The notes beneath the pieces were generated by a model. The model searched no databases. It was not told where the DNA came from and saw nothing but the letters and a program-made list of their open reading frames with translations. Of a stretch of DNA of 64,000 nt, positions 34,293 through 44,574 are shown piece after piece (position 1 is the stretch's first letter; every line of letters starts with the position of its first letter). Origin of the DNA: Brevundimonas mediterranea (lineage in GTDB: Bacteria > Pseudomonadota > Alphaproteobacteria > Caulobacterales > Caulobacteraceae); assembly GCF_011064825.1 (NCBI RefSeq), contig NZ_CP048751.1:496001-560000 (forward strand), written 5' to 3'. Position numbers and translations under genes: made by a program.

Positions 34293-34562
34293 ATGAGACG
34301 CTCGATCTTCGTTCTGACCGCGACGGCGCTGGGCGCGCTGGTGCTTGCGGGCTGCGACGACTACCAATCGAGGTCGCAGGACGACTATGCCGACGCCCCG
34401 CCGGTCGAAGAACAGGCTCCCGCCGCCGAGGATTCGGCCGAGCCGGTCGTCGCGCCTGAAGTGACCGATCCGGCGCCGGCGCCCGCGCCAGCCCCCCTTC
34501 CGCCGGAAGAGCGGACGTCCGAACAGTCGGTTCAGCCGGAAAGCGAAACCCTGTTCTACTGA
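34293..34562 (+). CDS. Small proline/alanine/glutamate-rich lipoprotein
   Basis: 89 residues from the ATG at 34293. Signal peptide and lipobox RRSIFVLTATALGALVLAGC, then an acidic low-complexity mature part (PPVEEQAPAAEDSAEPVVAP, PAPAPAPAPLPPEER). It is likely an envelope lipoprotein with a flexible tail; function unknown. A start at 34260 would place eleven residues before the signal. Confidence 0.65.
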   Translation: MRRSIFVLTATALGALVLAGCDDYQSRSQDDYADAPPVEEQAPAAEDSAEPVVAPEVTDPAPAPAPAPLPPEERTSEQSVQPESETLFY

Positions 34563-34647
34563 GGCGCGCCGCTTCGCCGCCACATCAGGATGCAAGGGCG
34601 TACCGAGACGCCGACTTGGAGTCCGCGCCCTTGACGAAAGCTAGAGT

Positions 34648-36444
34648 TTGACGTTCCGGCCCACCCTGTTTCTCGCTGCCCTGGCGACCTGCAGCCTTTC
34701 CGCCCAGGCCGCCTCAGCCGATCCTCGCGCCCAGATCCGCGGCGACATGGACGCCGAACTGCGCCGCATGCTGGAACGTGCGGTCGGCGAGGTGGATGGG
34801 GCCCCGGAAAGCCGTTTCGAAGCCCGCCGCCGCGCCCAGGGCGCCCTGTCGGCAGCCGAGGCCCTGCTGCGTTCCGAAGCCTATTACCAGCCCGTGCTGG
34901 AAGACGTGGTCGAGGGCGAGGATCGGCCGTCGGCCATCGTGGACGTCCAGCCTGGCCGCCGGTTCCTGCTGACCCAGCCCACGATCACCTGGACCGATCC
35001 AGCGCCCGACGCCGAAAGCGCCGCCGACGCCCTGAAGGCCATAGGCCTGAAGGCGGGAGCCCCTGGCCGGGCCGTGGACGTCATCTCCGGCGAAGGCCGG
35101 GCGGTCGCCACCCTGGTCCGCGACGGCTACGCCGACGCCAAGGCCGATCCGCGCCGCGTCGTGGTCGATCACGCCGCCTTCACGGTCGCCCCGGAATACC
35201 GCATCGACTCGGGCCGACTCGTCCTGCTGGACGGCGTGGTCATGCCCCGGACCGGTCGCACCAACCCGGCCTGGGTCGCGGGCCTGGCCCCCTGGACCGA
35301 GGGCGATCGCTATGACCCCGACCAGGTGGCCGAACTGGAACGCCGGCTGCTGGACACCGGGGTCTATGACGGGGTCGGCGTCGCCCTGGCGCCCGTCGAC
35401 CAGACCAACGCCGACGGGCATCGCCCCATCATCGTCAATCTGCAGGACCGGCCGCGCCGCGTGCTGGAGGCCGGGGCCACCTGGTCCACGGCCGAGGGCG
35501 CGGGGGTCGATCTGATCTGGACCCGCTACAACCGTTTCGGCCGCGCCGACACCCTGAGGCTGGAAACCCGGCTGGCCGATATCGACAGCCGTATCGGCGC
35601 CGACCTGTCCCTGCCCCACTGGCGCAAGCCGGGCCGGACGCTGAAGCTGAGCGCCGGCGTGGTCAAGGAAGACACCGACGCCTACGACCGCACCGCCCTG
35701 GTGCTGGCCGCCGAACTGCAGCAGCGGATCGGCAAGACCTCCTACTTCAACTATGGCGTCGGGCTGGACGCCGGCCGGTACAACGAGATCCGGTACGACT
35801 ACACCTCCATCCCGCCCCGTGCGGTCAGCTTCGATCGCGATCTGGCCATCATCACCGGGCGGACCAGCGCCTATATCGACAACTCCAACGACCCGCTGAA
35901 TCCGACCCAGGGCTGGCGCGTGACCGCCTCGGTCCAGCCGACCGCCGTGACCGGCCAGGACACGATCCTGTTCCTGCGCGGCGAAACCCAGGCCACGGCC
36001 TATCTGCCGCTCCAGGACGGGGCGCGCACGGTTCTGGCCGGCCGTCTCCGCATCGGTTCGATCATCGGCGGCGGCGAGCTGAGCGTGCCGTCGGACCGTC
36101 TGTTCTACTCGGGCGGCGGCGGGTCGGTGCGCGGCTACTCCTATCAGAGCGTCAATCCCAAACTGCCCGACCTGACCCCCCGCGGCGGCCTGTCGCTGTT
36201 CGAGACCTCGCTGGAGGTGCGCCGTGACATAGGCCAGAGCTTCCAGGCCGTGGCCTTCGTCGATGCGGGCGCCGTCGGCTTCCAGGAGACGCCGAACCTG
36301 ACCAACATGCGGTACGGCGCGGGCCTGGGCGTCCGCTACAAGCTGCCGTTCGGTCCCGTCCGCGCCGACATCGCCGTGCCGCTGGACAAGCGCGAGGGCG
36401 ATTCCGCCTTCCAGATCTACATCAGCATCGGGCAGGCGTTTTGA
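34648..36444 (+). CDS. tamA: Translocation and assembly module outer-membrane protein TamA
   Basis: Omp85-family beta-barrel of 598 residues that with TamB assembles or transports envelope components. The TTG start opens a signal peptide (RPTLFLAALATCSLSAQAAS). Residues about 60-260 hold POTRA domains (RRFLLTQPTITWTDP, LVLLDGVVMP). The C-terminal barrel carries VRGYSYQSVNP, the VRGY motif of the family, and ends IYISIGQAF with a terminal Phe. The tamB start overlaps its stop codon. Confidence 0.9.
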   Translation: MTFRPTLFLAALATCSLSAQAASADPRAQIRGDMDAELRRMLERAVGEVDGAPESRFEARRRAQGALSAAEALLRSEAYYQPVLEDVVEGEDRPSAIVDVQPGRRFLLTQPTITWTDPAPDAESAADALKAIGLKAGAPGRAVDVISGEGRAVATLVRDGYADAKADPRRVVVDHAAFTVAPEYRIDSGRLVLLDGVVMPRTGRTNPAWVAGLAPWTEGDRYDPDQVAELERRLLDTGVYDGVGVALAPVDQTNADGHRPIIVNLQDRPRRVLEAGATWSTAEGAGVDLIWTRYNRFGRADTLRLETRLADIDSRIGADLSLPHWRKPGRTLKLSAGVVKEDTDAYDRTALVLAAELQQRIGKTSYFNYGVGLDAGRYNEIRYDYTSIPPRAVSFDRDLAIITGRTSAYIDNSNDPLNPTQGWRVTASVQPTAVTGQDTILFLRGETQATAYLPLQDGARTVLAGRLRIGSIIGGGELSVPSDRLFYSGGGGSVRGYSYQSVNPKLPDLTPRGGLSLFETSLEVRRDIGQSFQAVAFVDAGAVGFQETPNLTNMRYGAGLGVRYKLPFGPVRADIAVPLDKREGDSAFQIYISIGQAF

Positions 36445-39400
36445 CCGAAGCCCCGCCCGAAAACACGCCGGACGCCGCACCGCCGGAAGAATCGGCCGCC
36501 GAGGTTCGCAAGAAGCGCAGCCTGCTGCAGCTGTTGGCCCTGGTCGTCGGCGGCGTGGTCGGCGGCCTGCTGGTGCTGCTGGTCATCGCCCTGATCAGCG
36601 GGCGGATGTACATCGTCTCGGACGGCGGGCGCGACCTGGTGACCGGCTTCGTCCAGGGCCAGAAGATCAGCCGCTATGGCCGGATCAACGTCTATGGGCT
36701 GAAGGGCGACCTGTTCGACGACTTCACCCTGGACCGGGTCACGGTGACGGACCGGGACGGCGTCTGGCTGGACGCCCGCAATGTCCGGGTCGACTGGTCC
36801 TACTGGCCGTTGATCACCCGTCGGTTCCACGCCACCGACATCAGCGCCGAGGTGATCCAGCTTGTTCGTCGGCCGGTTCTGGATGCTCCCAGCGGCGAAC
36901 CCGGCGGCCCCCAACCGATCGACGTCGATATCGACCGCTTCTCCGCCAGGGTCGAACTGCTGGAAGGCTTCTCCAAGGAATACGGCCGCTGGAACCTGAC
37001 GGGCGACATCGCCCTGCCGCGACGCGGGGCCAAGACCGCGACCGTCAACGCCGACAGCCTGAACCGTCCCGGCGACTATCTGCGGCTGGCGGCGACCTTC
37101 GGCGGCAAGCTGGAAGAGACCCGCGTCAATCTGCGCGCCAATGAAGCCCAGGGCGGGCCGCTGGCCGGATCACTGGGCTATTCGCCCGACCTGCCCTTCT
37201 CGGCCGTGGCCTTGGTGAACGCCGACATGGTCCACGCCAAGGTCCAGACCGGACAGTTCACGCCTCTGACCGTCGATGGCCGGTTCGGCGAAGACGGCTC
37301 GCGCGTCTCGGGCTTCTTCGACTTCAGCGGATCGGACCTGTTCGAACCCTTTGTTCAGCGCGTGGGCCGCACCGCCCGGTTCGGCTTCGCCATGGTTCCG
37401 GCCAAGGACAAGGCGTTCCAGGGCGTGGGCTGGAAACTGATGTCGGACAATGTCGCGTCCGAGGCCCGCGGTCTGATCCGCATGTCGGATCGCAGTTCGC
37501 CTGATGGAATCAGGCTGGATCTCCAGACCGTCTCGCTGAGCCGTCTGGTCGGGTCCGACGTCGGCGGGCCGGCCGCCTATTCGGGCCTGTTCAAGGGCGA
37601 CGCCGAGACCTGGACCCTGGAAGGTCAGGCCAGCCTGCTGAACGCCAATCTGGCCAGCTATCGCGCCACCCGCCTGGCCGGTCCGCTGAACGTCCAGGTC
37701 AAGGACGGCCGGATCGATCTGGACGGGGACATCCGCGCCGTCGGCGGCTCGAACCAAGGGCTGATCGGCGGCCTGCTGGGCGCGACGCCGCGCGTGCAGA
37801 TGGAGGCCGCCCGGATGAAGGACGGCGCCCTGTTGCTGGAAAAACTTGATCTTCAAGGCCAGGGGCTGACGCTGAAGGGCTCGGGCTCGCGCAATCTGCT
37901 GGGCGGCATGGGCTTCCGCGGCGATGCGCAACTGACCGACGCCTCGCGCATCCTGCCCCACGCCAAGGGCGCCTTTGGCGGTCCGGTCCGCGCCTCGTCG
38001 GCCAAGACCGGCGCGCCCTGGGTGCTGACCTTCGACGGCCGGGGCCGCAATCTGACGGTCGGAATGGACGAGCTGAACCGGTTGCTGGGCCGCACGCCCC
38101 GCCTGCAACTGACCGGCAAGCTGAATGGGAACCGGATCGAGGTGGATCGCGGCGAACTGACCGGAGCGGCGGGCCGCGCCGGGGCCAAGGGCCTGATCGA
38201 GACCGACGGCCGGCTGCGGCTGGCGCTGGACTGGAACGCGCGCGGCCCCTTCGCCGTGGGGCCGGTCGAGATCGGCGGCGACATGAACGGGCGCGGCGCC
38301 CTGACCGGCACATTGTCCCAGCCGCGTGTCGATCTGACCGCCGGATTCGACACGGTCACGGCCGGCGCCCTGACCCTGACCCAGGCCGACCTGATCCTGA
38401 GTTTCCGCAAGGGCGCGGATGCGTCGGACGGCCGGATCACCGTGACCAGCGGTTCGAACTACGGCCCGGCCCGGGCGTCCGGGAACTTCTTCCTGGGCGG
38501 GCGGCGGATCCGGCTGAGCGATCTGGACGTCAACGCCGGCGGGGTGACCGCCCAGGGGGCGATCGCCCTGTCCAACAACGTCCCCTCCAGCGCGGACCTG
38601 ACCTTCACCGCCCGCACCGGCGCCTTCCTGGCGTCGGGCGAGGCCAACGGCCGCATCCGTCTGACCGAAGGCGGCGGATCCGAAAGCGCCATCCTGGACG
38701 TCAACGGCCGCAACATCCGCCTGGCCGGCCAGAGCTGGAACATCCGCACCATCGACCTGGACGGCCGCGGCACGCTGGACAACCTGCCCTTCACCCTGGC
38801 GCTGGACGTCGGCGGCGGCGTCCCCGCCCAGTTCAACGGCACAGGCGTCTATTCGCGGCGCGGGGCCGCCCAGACCCTGACCCTGCGCGGCGGCGGCCGG
38901 GTGCGCGAGGTGGCCTTCACCACCCGCAGCGCCGCCATGATCACCCTGAACGGCCAGAGCCGGACAGCCCACCTGGACCTGGGCGTCGGCAGCGGCGTGC
39001 TGCTGGCCGATCTGCGTCAGGACGCGCGCACGGCGATCATCCAGGCCGACCTGACCAGCGTGGACCTGCAGACCCTGTCGCCCAATCTCCGCGGCCGCGC
39101 CACCGGGCGGGTCGCCCTGCGCGGCGCAGGCGACGACCTGTCGGGGGCGGCCAACGTCACCCTGGCGGATGTCCGCAGCATCGACGCCCCCAGCGGGCTT
39201 TCGGTCGACGGCCGGCTGGACGCGACCCTGATCAACAACAGCCTGACGATCAAGGCGACGGCGTCCGACGAGGGCGCGGTCCAGGCGGCGGCCGATGTCG
39301 TTCTGCCGGTCGAGGCCTCGGCCGCCCCGCTGCGTCTGGCCATCGCCCGCCAGCGGCCCATGTCCGGCAATGTTTCGATCAACGGCCAGATCCAGCCGAT

Positions 39401-40673
39401 CTGGGACCTGTTCCTGGGCGGCGACCGCAGTCTGGCGGGTCAGGTGGCGGGCCAGGCGACCCTCGGCGGCACCCTGGCCGCGCCGCGCCTGAACGGACGG
39501 TTCGACCTGACCCAGGGCTCCTATCGCGAGAAGGCGGTCGGCCTGGTCCTGGGCGACCTGACCTTGAGAACAAGCTTCGACGACACCACGGCCCTGATCG
39601 AGACCTTCACCGCCAATGACACCGCCGGCGGCACAGTCGCCGGCCAGGGCCGGATCGGGCTGCGCGAAGGCTCGGGCTCGACGGCGCAGTTGAACCTCAC
39701 GCGGTTCCGGGTCATCGACAACGATATCGGCGAGGCCCGCGCTTCAGGTCCGATCACCATTGTTCGCGGTCAGGACGGCAACATCCAGCTGTCGGGCCAG
39801 ATGAATATCGACGAGGCCCGGATCGAGCCGGAAGTGCCCGGCGCCACCGGCATCGTCTCGATGGACGTGGTCGAGATCAATCGTCCCGGCGGCGATCCGG
39901 TCGAGACCGAGACCCGTCAACGCGGGCCGCAGATCGGCATGGACATCGCCCTGCGCTCGACCGGCGGCAAGGTGCGGGTCAGCGGCCGCGGCCTGAACGT
40001 CGTGCTCGACGTCAACGCCCGGGTGCGCGGCACCATCGCCCAGCCGCAACTGACCGGCACGGCCAATGTGGTGCGCGGCGATTACGAGTTCGCGGGCAAG
40101 CGGTTCATCTTCAACGACACCGGCCGCGTGACCCTGTCGACCGATCCGAAGCAGATCCGCCTGAACCTGTCGGCGACGCGCGAGGATACGGCCCTGACCG
40201 CCTCCATCGCCGTGACCGGCACGGCCGACCAGCCGAAGATCGCCCTGACGTCCACCCCCGCCCTGCCCCAGGACGAAATCCTGTCGCAGGTGCTGTTCGG
40301 CCGTTCGGCCTCGCAACTGTCGCCGTTCGAGGCGGCGCAACTGGCCGCCGGGGTCGCGGCCCTGGCGGGCGGCGGCGGCTTCGACGTGATCGGGAACCTG
40401 CGCGAGCTCGCCGGGCTTGACCGTCTGTCCTTCGGCGGCCAGGCCTCGGCCGTGACGGTCGCCGGCGGTCGCTACATCACCGACAACGTCTATCTGGAAG
40501 TCATCGGCGGCGGCGAAGGCGGGGCGGCGGTCAAGGTCGAATGGCAGCCGCGCCGCAACCTGGCCATCAGTTCGCAGTTCGGCGGTCAGGGCGACACCAG
40601 CCTGTCGATCCGCTGGCGCCGCGAAAGCCGCGAAGCCGGCCAGCGCACCGACCGCCGCCCGAACCGGAACTAA
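36441..40673 (+). CDS. tamB: Translocation and assembly module inner-membrane protein TamB
   Basis: 1410-residue AsmA/VPS13-like protein bridging the inner and outer membranes. A single N-terminal helix (LLQLLALVVGGVVGGLLVLL) is followed by a very long repetitive beta-rich region. The C-terminal DUF490 domain carries GRTPRLQLTG-like repeats, GTANVVRGDYEFAGKRFIFN, TSTPALPQDEILSQVLFGRS and ISIRWRRE-type ending. The TTG start overlaps the tamA stop codon, so translation is coupled. Role in lipid or outer-membrane-protein delivery is known for the family. Confidence 0.92.
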   Translation: MTEAPPENTPDAAPPEESAAEVRKKRSLLQLLALVVGGVVGGLLVLLVIALISGRMYIVSDGGRDLVTGFVQGQKISRYGRINVYGLKGDLFDDFTLDRVTVTDRDGVWLDARNVRVDWSYWPLITRRFHATDISAEVIQLVRRPVLDAPSGEPGGPQPIDVDIDRFSARVELLEGFSKEYGRWNLTGDIALPRRGAKTATVNADSLNRPGDYLRLAATFGGKLEETRVNLRANEAQGGPLAGSLGYSPDLPFSAVALVNADMVHAKVQTGQFTPLTVDGRFGEDGSRVSGFFDFSGSDLFEPFVQRVGRTARFGFAMVPAKDKAFQGVGWKLMSDNVASEARGLIRMSDRSSPDGIRLDLQTVSLSRLVGSDVGGPAAYSGLFKGDAETWTLEGQASLLNANLASYRATRLAGPLNVQVKDGRIDLDGDIRAVGGSNQGLIGGLLGATPRVQMEAARMKDGALLLEKLDLQGQGLTLKGSGSRNLLGGMGFRGDAQLTDASRILPHAKGAFGGPVRASSAKTGAPWVLTFDGRGRNLTVGMDELNRLLGRTPRLQLTGKLNGNRIEVDRGELTGAAGRAGAKGLIETDGRLRLALDWNARGPFAVGPVEIGGDMNGRGALTGTLSQPRVDLTAGFDTVTAGALTLTQADLILSFRKGADASDGRITVTSGSNYGPARASGNFFLGGRRIRLSDLDVNAGGVTAQGAIALSNNVPSSADLTFTARTGAFLASGEANGRIRLTEGGGSESAILDVNGRNIRLAGQSWNIRTIDLDGRGTLDNLPFTLALDVGGGVPAQFNGTGVYSRRGAAQTLTLRGGGRVREVAFTTRSAAMITLNGQSRTAHLDLGVGSGVLLADLRQDARTAIIQADLTSVDLQTLSPNLRGRATGRVALRGAGDDLSGAANVTLADVRSIDAPSGLSVDGRLDATLINNSLTIKATASDEGAVQAAADVVLPVEASAAPLRLAIARQRPMSGNVSINGQIQPIWDLFLGGDRSLAGQVAGQATLGGTLAAPRLNGRFDLTQGSYREKAVGLVLGDLTLRTSFDDTTALIETFTANDTAGGTVAGQGRIGLREGSGSTAQLNLTRFRVIDNDIGEARASGPITIVRGQDGNIQLSGQMNIDEARIEPEVPGATGIVSMDVVEINRPGGDPVETETRQRGPQIGMDIALRSTGGKVRVSGRGLNVVLDVNARVRGTIAQPQLTGTANVVRGDYEFAGKRFIFNDTGRVTLSTDPKQIRLNLSATREDTALTASIAVTGTADQPKIALTSTPALPQDEILSQVLFGRSASQLSPFEAAQLAAGVAALAGGGGFDVIGNLRELAGLDRLSFGGQASAVTVAGGRYITDNVYLEVIGGGEGGAAVKVEWQPRRNLAISSQFGGQGDTSLSIRWRRESREAGQRTDRRPNRN

Positions 40674-40740
40674 GCCTCAGCCGCCCGACGTGCCCCACGC
40701 GACCTTCACCTTTGGCCCCGCGACGGCTAGGGTCCGGCCG

Positions 40741-41994
40741 ATGCGGATTCTGACCACGGACCAGGCCGTCCTCGACCACGTCGCCGCGCGACGCGAGGCG
40801 ATTATCGGCCGCACCATCGACTGGGCGAACATCAACTCCGGCAGCCGCAACGCCGCCGGTTTGAACGCTGTGCTGGACGCGCTGGAGGCCGTAGCCAGGG
40901 CCCTGCCCGGCGCCGTCGTCGAACGGATCGCCACCCAGGGCTCCACCACCGTCGCCGACGACGGCTCGGTGCGGACCGAGGCTCACGCCGACGCGCTGAA
41001 GATCACCGCCCGTCCCGAGGCGCCGATCCAGGTCGTCCTGACCGGCCACTACGACACCGTCTTCCCTGCCGACAGCCGCTTCCAGACCGTCACGACCCGC
41101 GCGGACGGCGCCCTGAACGGCCCCGGCGTCGCCGACATGAAGGGCGGGATCAGCGTGCTTCTGGCCGCGCTGGAAGCCTTCGAGACCCACCCCGATCGGC
41201 ACGGCGTCGGCTGGACCGTGCTGCTGAGCCCCGACGAGGAGATCGGCTCGCCCGCCTCGGCCCCGCTGCTGGCCGAACTGGGCGCGCGCGGCCATGTCGG
41301 CCTGACCTATGAACCGGCCTTGGCGGACGGCACCCTGGCCGGTGCGCGCAAGGGCAGCGGCAACTATCATCTGATCGTGACGGGCAAGGCCGCCCATGCC
41401 GGCCGCGCCTTCGAAGAGGGCCGCAACGCCATAGCGGGAGCGGCCATGATCGCCGCCGCCCTGCACGGGCTGAACGGCCAGCACGAGGGCGTCACCGTCA
41501 ATGTGGCCAAGATTTCGGGCGGCGGGGCCCTGAACGTCGTCGCCGACAACGCCGTGGTGCGGTTCAACGTGCGTGTGCCGGACAAGGCCGCCGCCGACTG
41601 GATCGACGCCTCGGTCCGCGCCATCGCCGCCACGCCGCCGTTCGAGGGTCTGACCCTGGACCTGCACGGCGGCTTCACCCGTCCGCCCAAACCGATGGAC
41701 GCGGCCCAGACCGCCCTGTTCGAGGCGGTGAAGGAAGCCGGCGCCCTGCTGGGCCAGCCCATCGCCTGGAAGCCCTCGGGCGGCGTCTGCGAAGGCAACA
41801 ACCTCCACGCCGCCGGATTGCCCAACATCGACACCCTGGGCGTCCGGGGCGGCGACATCCATTCGGACCAGGAGTTCGCCTGGCCCGACAGCTTCGTCGA
41901 ACGCGCCCAGCTCAGCGCCCTGATCCTGTGCAAGATCGCCTCGGGCGAGATCGACGCGGCCAAACTGAAATCCCTGCGGATGGAAACCCTCTGA
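40741..41994 (+). CDS. M20-family zinc hydrolase at the head of the AST operon
   Basis: 417-residue carboxypeptidase-G2-like amidohydrolase. Metal ligands are visible in TGHYDTVFP, NGPGVADMKGG, DEEIGSPAS, YEPAL and GGDIHSDQEF. The ATG at 40741 gives the expected start (TTDQAVLDHVAARREAIIGR). It is followed without a gap by astA, then astD and astB. Succinylglutamate desuccinylase (astE) is missing from the cluster, and this enzyme could cleave the N-succinyl amide instead. That function is inference. Confidence 0.85.
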   Translation: MRILTTDQAVLDHVAARREAIIGRTIDWANINSGSRNAAGLNAVLDALEAVARALPGAVVERIATQGSTTVADDGSVRTEAHADALKITARPEAPIQVVLTGHYDTVFPADSRFQTVTTRADGALNGPGVADMKGGISVLLAALEAFETHPDRHGVGWTVLLSPDEEIGSPASAPLLAELGARGHVGLTYEPALADGTLAGARKGSGNYHLIVTGKAAHAGRAFEEGRNAIAGAAMIAAALHGLNGQHEGVTVNVAKISGGGALNVVADNAVVRFNVRVPDKAAADWIDASVRAIAATPPFEGLTLDLHGGFTRPPKPMDAAQTALFEAVKEAGALLGQPIAWKPSGGVCEGNNLHAAGLPNIDTLGVRGGDIHSDQEFAWPDSFVERAQLSALILCKIASGEIDAAKLKSLRMETL

Positions 41995-43002
41995 ATGCTC
42001 GTCGTCCGTCCCGCCGGCCCTGCCGACCTCGACTATCTGCTGGAACTGGCCATCCTGTCCGGTCCCGGCTTCACCAGCCTGCCGGAAGATCCCGACGCCC
42101 TGGCGGAAAGGCTGGAGCTGAGCCAGGCCAGTTTCCGGGGCGAGGTGACGCACCAGGAGGCCTGGTACACCCTGATGCTGGAAGACGGCGACACCGGCGA
42201 CATCGACGGGGTCGGATCGGTCAAGGCGACCGTGGGGCTGAAACGGCCCTTCTTCTCGTTCCGCATCGTCAACAACACGGCCTCGTCGCCGTCCCTCGGG
42301 GTCAAGCTGGATCACCAGACCCTGGTGCTGGTCAATGAATGCACCGGCTGGACCGAGGTCGGGTCGCTGTTCCTCAAGGCCGATCGGAGGAAGGGCGGGG
42401 CGGGGCGCCTGCTGAGCCAGTCGCGCTACATGCTGATCGGCGCCCAGCCCGAACTGTTCGCCGAAAACGTGCTGGCCGAGCTGCGCGGCGTCTTCTCGCC
42501 CGACGGGGCCTGCCCCTTCTGGGACCATGTGGCGCACAAGTTCTTCCCGATGGAGTTTGATCACGCCGACCGGATGAGCGGATCGACCGACAAGCAGTTC
42601 ATCCTGGACCTGGCCCCGCGCCACCCGATCTATACCGAGCTGCTGCCCGAGCCGGCGCGCGCCGTGATCGGCAAGGTCCACCCCCAGGGCGTGCCGGCCA
42701 TGGCCTTGCTGGAAAGCGAAGGCTTCCGGCCCAACGGTCTGGTGGACATCTTCGACGCCGGTCCGACCGTGTCGTGCGGGCGCGACAATATCCGCACCGT
42801 GCGCGACGCGCGCCGCCTGACGGTCGAGATCACCGACCGGGTCGAGGCCGAACTGCCGGCCCTGATCTCGACCGACAGCATCGCCGCCTTCCGCGCCGTC
42901 CGCGCCAAGGCGGACATCGACGGCGACACGGTTCGCATCGGCGCCGAGACCGCTGCGGCCCTGAAGGTGGGCGCAGGCCATACGGTGCGAGTGAAATCGT
43001 GA
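41995..43002 (+). CDS. astA: Arginine N-succinyltransferase AstA
   Basis: First step of the arginine succinyltransferase pathway: succinyl-CoA plus L-arginine gives N2-succinylarginine. GNAT-fold protein of 335 residues. Recognised from MLVVRPAGPADLDYLLELA, GPGFTSLPEDPDALAERLEL, LVNECTGWTEVGSLFLKADR and LLSQSRYMLIGAQPELFAE, then FDHADRMSGSTDKQFILDL. Its ATG follows the M20 stop codon directly. Repeat C lies between it and astD. Confidence 0.92.
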   Translation: MLVVRPAGPADLDYLLELAILSGPGFTSLPEDPDALAERLELSQASFRGEVTHQEAWYTLMLEDGDTGDIDGVGSVKATVGLKRPFFSFRIVNNTASSPSLGVKLDHQTLVLVNECTGWTEVGSLFLKADRRKGGAGRLLSQSRYMLIGAQPELFAENVLAELRGVFSPDGACPFWDHVAHKFFPMEFDHADRMSGSTDKQFILDLAPRHPIYTELLPEPARAVIGKVHPQGVPAMALLESEGFRPNGLVDIFDAGPTVSCGRDNIRTVRDARRLTVEITDRVEAELPALISTDSIAAFRAVRAKADIDGDTVRIGAETAAALKVGAGHTVRVKS

Positions 43003-43014
43003 CTTCCCCCTTCC

Positions 43015-43140
43015 CGCTCATCCCGGCGAAAGCCGGGACCCAGCGCTTTGGGCGAAAGTTGCGTGCAACAGGATTCCAGTGCTCATCCGACGCACTGGCG
43101 ATGCGAAAGAACTGGGTCCCGGCTTTCGCCGGGATGAGCG
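43015..43140. repeat. Palindromic intergenic repeat, family C
   Basis: Two perfect 29-bp inverted arms (43015-43043 and 43112-43140) separated by 68 bp. Each arm is a CCCGGC-GAAA-GCCGGG hairpin. The element sits inside the AST operon between astA and astD, 14 bp before the astD start, and may affect their relative expression. Confidence 0.8.
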
Positions 43141-43153
43141 GAGTATCTGTGCC

Positions 43154-44572
43154 ATGACCCGTTTCACCTCCACTGACCCCGCCACCGAAGCCGTGAACTG
43201 GGAAGGCGAGGCCGCCAGTCCGGTTCAGGTCCAGGCCGCCGTCGACGCCGCCCGCGCCGCCTTTCCAGCCTGGGCCGACGCCCCACGCGCCGACCGCATC
43301 GACGCGGTCAAACGCTATCAGGCCGTGCTGAAGGACCGCGCGCCCCAGATCGCCGAGGCCATCGCCCGCGAGACCGGCAAGCCCCTGTGGGAGACGAAGA
43401 CCGAAGCCGCCGCCATGATCGGCAAGGTGGACATCTCCATTCGCGCCTATGACGAACGCACGGGCGAACGGACCAGCGACACCGCCTTCGGCCGGGCGAC
43501 GCTGCGGCATCGACCACACGGCGTCGCCGCGGTTCTGGGCCCGTTCAACTTCCCCGGCCATCTGCCCAATGGCCATATCGTCCCCGCCCTGCTGGCTGGC
43601 GACACCGTCGTGTTCAAGCCGTCTGAAGAGACGCCCCTGGTCGGCCAGGTGATGGCCGAGGCCTTCGCCGCCGCCGACCTGCCGACCGGCGTGGTCAACG
43701 TCGTCCAGGGCGGACGCGAGACGGGGGCGGCCCTCCTCGACGCCGGGATCGACGCCCTGATGTTCACCGGTTCGGGCGCGGCCGGCGCTCACTTCCGACG
43801 CAAGTTCGCCGACGATCCGCACGTCATCCTGGCGCTGGAGCTGGGCGGCAATAATCCCCTGGTCGTCTGGGATGCGGCGGACGCCGAAGCCGTAGCGGGC
43901 ATAGCGGTGCAGTCCGCCTTCATCACCACGGGCCAGCGCTGCTCGTGCGCGCGGCGCCTGATCGTGCCGGAGGGCGCGCAGGGCGACGCCATCATCGAAG
44001 CCATCGCCGCCCTGTCCGACCGCCTGGTCTTCGGTCCCTGGGACAGCGATCCTGAACCCTATGCCGGGCCGCTGATCTCGGCCCGCGCGGCCGAGGCCGC
44101 GCTGAAGGCGCTGCAACAGCGGATCGACGCAGGCGCCAAGGTCATCCGCGCCTCCGGCCCTGTCGCCAACCTGCCCGGAGCCTTCGTCAAACCGGCCCTC
44201 ATCGACGTGACAGGCGTCGATGTGCCAGACGAGGAAATGTTCGCCCCCTTCCTATCGGTCGTCCGCGTCCCGACCTTCGACGCTGCGATCCAGGCCGCCA
44301 ACGCCACCCGCTATGGCCTGTCCGCCGGCCTGGTCAGCGACGATCCAGCCAACTGGGACCATTTCATCCGTCGCATCCGCGCGGGCGTGGTCAACTTCAA
44401 CCGCCCCACCACCGGCGCCGCCGGCGACATGCCCTTCGGCGGCCTGGGCGCCAGCGGCAACCACCGGCCGTCGGCCTATTACGCCGCAGACTACTGCGCC
44501 TATCCGGTCGCCAGCTTCGAGGCCAACGCGGTCGCGAACATCGAAGGCGAGATCAAGGGGTTACGGTCGTGA
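43154..44572 (+). CDS. astD: N-succinylglutamate 5-semialdehyde dehydrogenase AstD
   Basis: NAD-dependent oxidation of succinylglutamate semialdehyde to succinylglutamate. Aldehyde dehydrogenase fold of 472 residues from the ATG at 43154. Motifs: GPFNFPGHLPNGHIVPALLA, FKPSEETPLVGQ, LELGGNNPLVVWD with the catalytic Glu, TTGQRCSCARR with the catalytic Cys, and VPDEEMFAPFLSVVRV. A frame to 43079 runs through repeat C and is not used. Followed by repeat D1 and astB. Confidence 0.93.
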   Translation: MTRFTSTDPATEAVNWEGEAASPVQVQAAVDAARAAFPAWADAPRADRIDAVKRYQAVLKDRAPQIAEAIARETGKPLWETKTEAAAMIGKVDISIRAYDERTGERTSDTAFGRATLRHRPHGVAAVLGPFNFPGHLPNGHIVPALLAGDTVVFKPSEETPLVGQVMAEAFAAADLPTGVVNVVQGGRETGAALLDAGIDALMFTGSGAAGAHFRRKFADDPHVILALELGGNNPLVVWDAADAEAVAGIAVQSAFITTGQRCSCARRLIVPEGAQGDAIIEAIAALSDRLVFGPWDSDPEPYAGPLISARAAEAALKALQQRIDAGAKVIRASGPVANLPGAFVKPALIDVTGVDVPDEEMFAPFLSVVRVPTFDAAIQAANATRYGLSAGLVSDDPANWDHFIRRIRAGVVNFNRPTTGAAGDMPFGGLGASGNHRPSAYYAADYCAYPVASFEANAVANIEGEIKGLRS

Positions 44573-44574
44573 TT

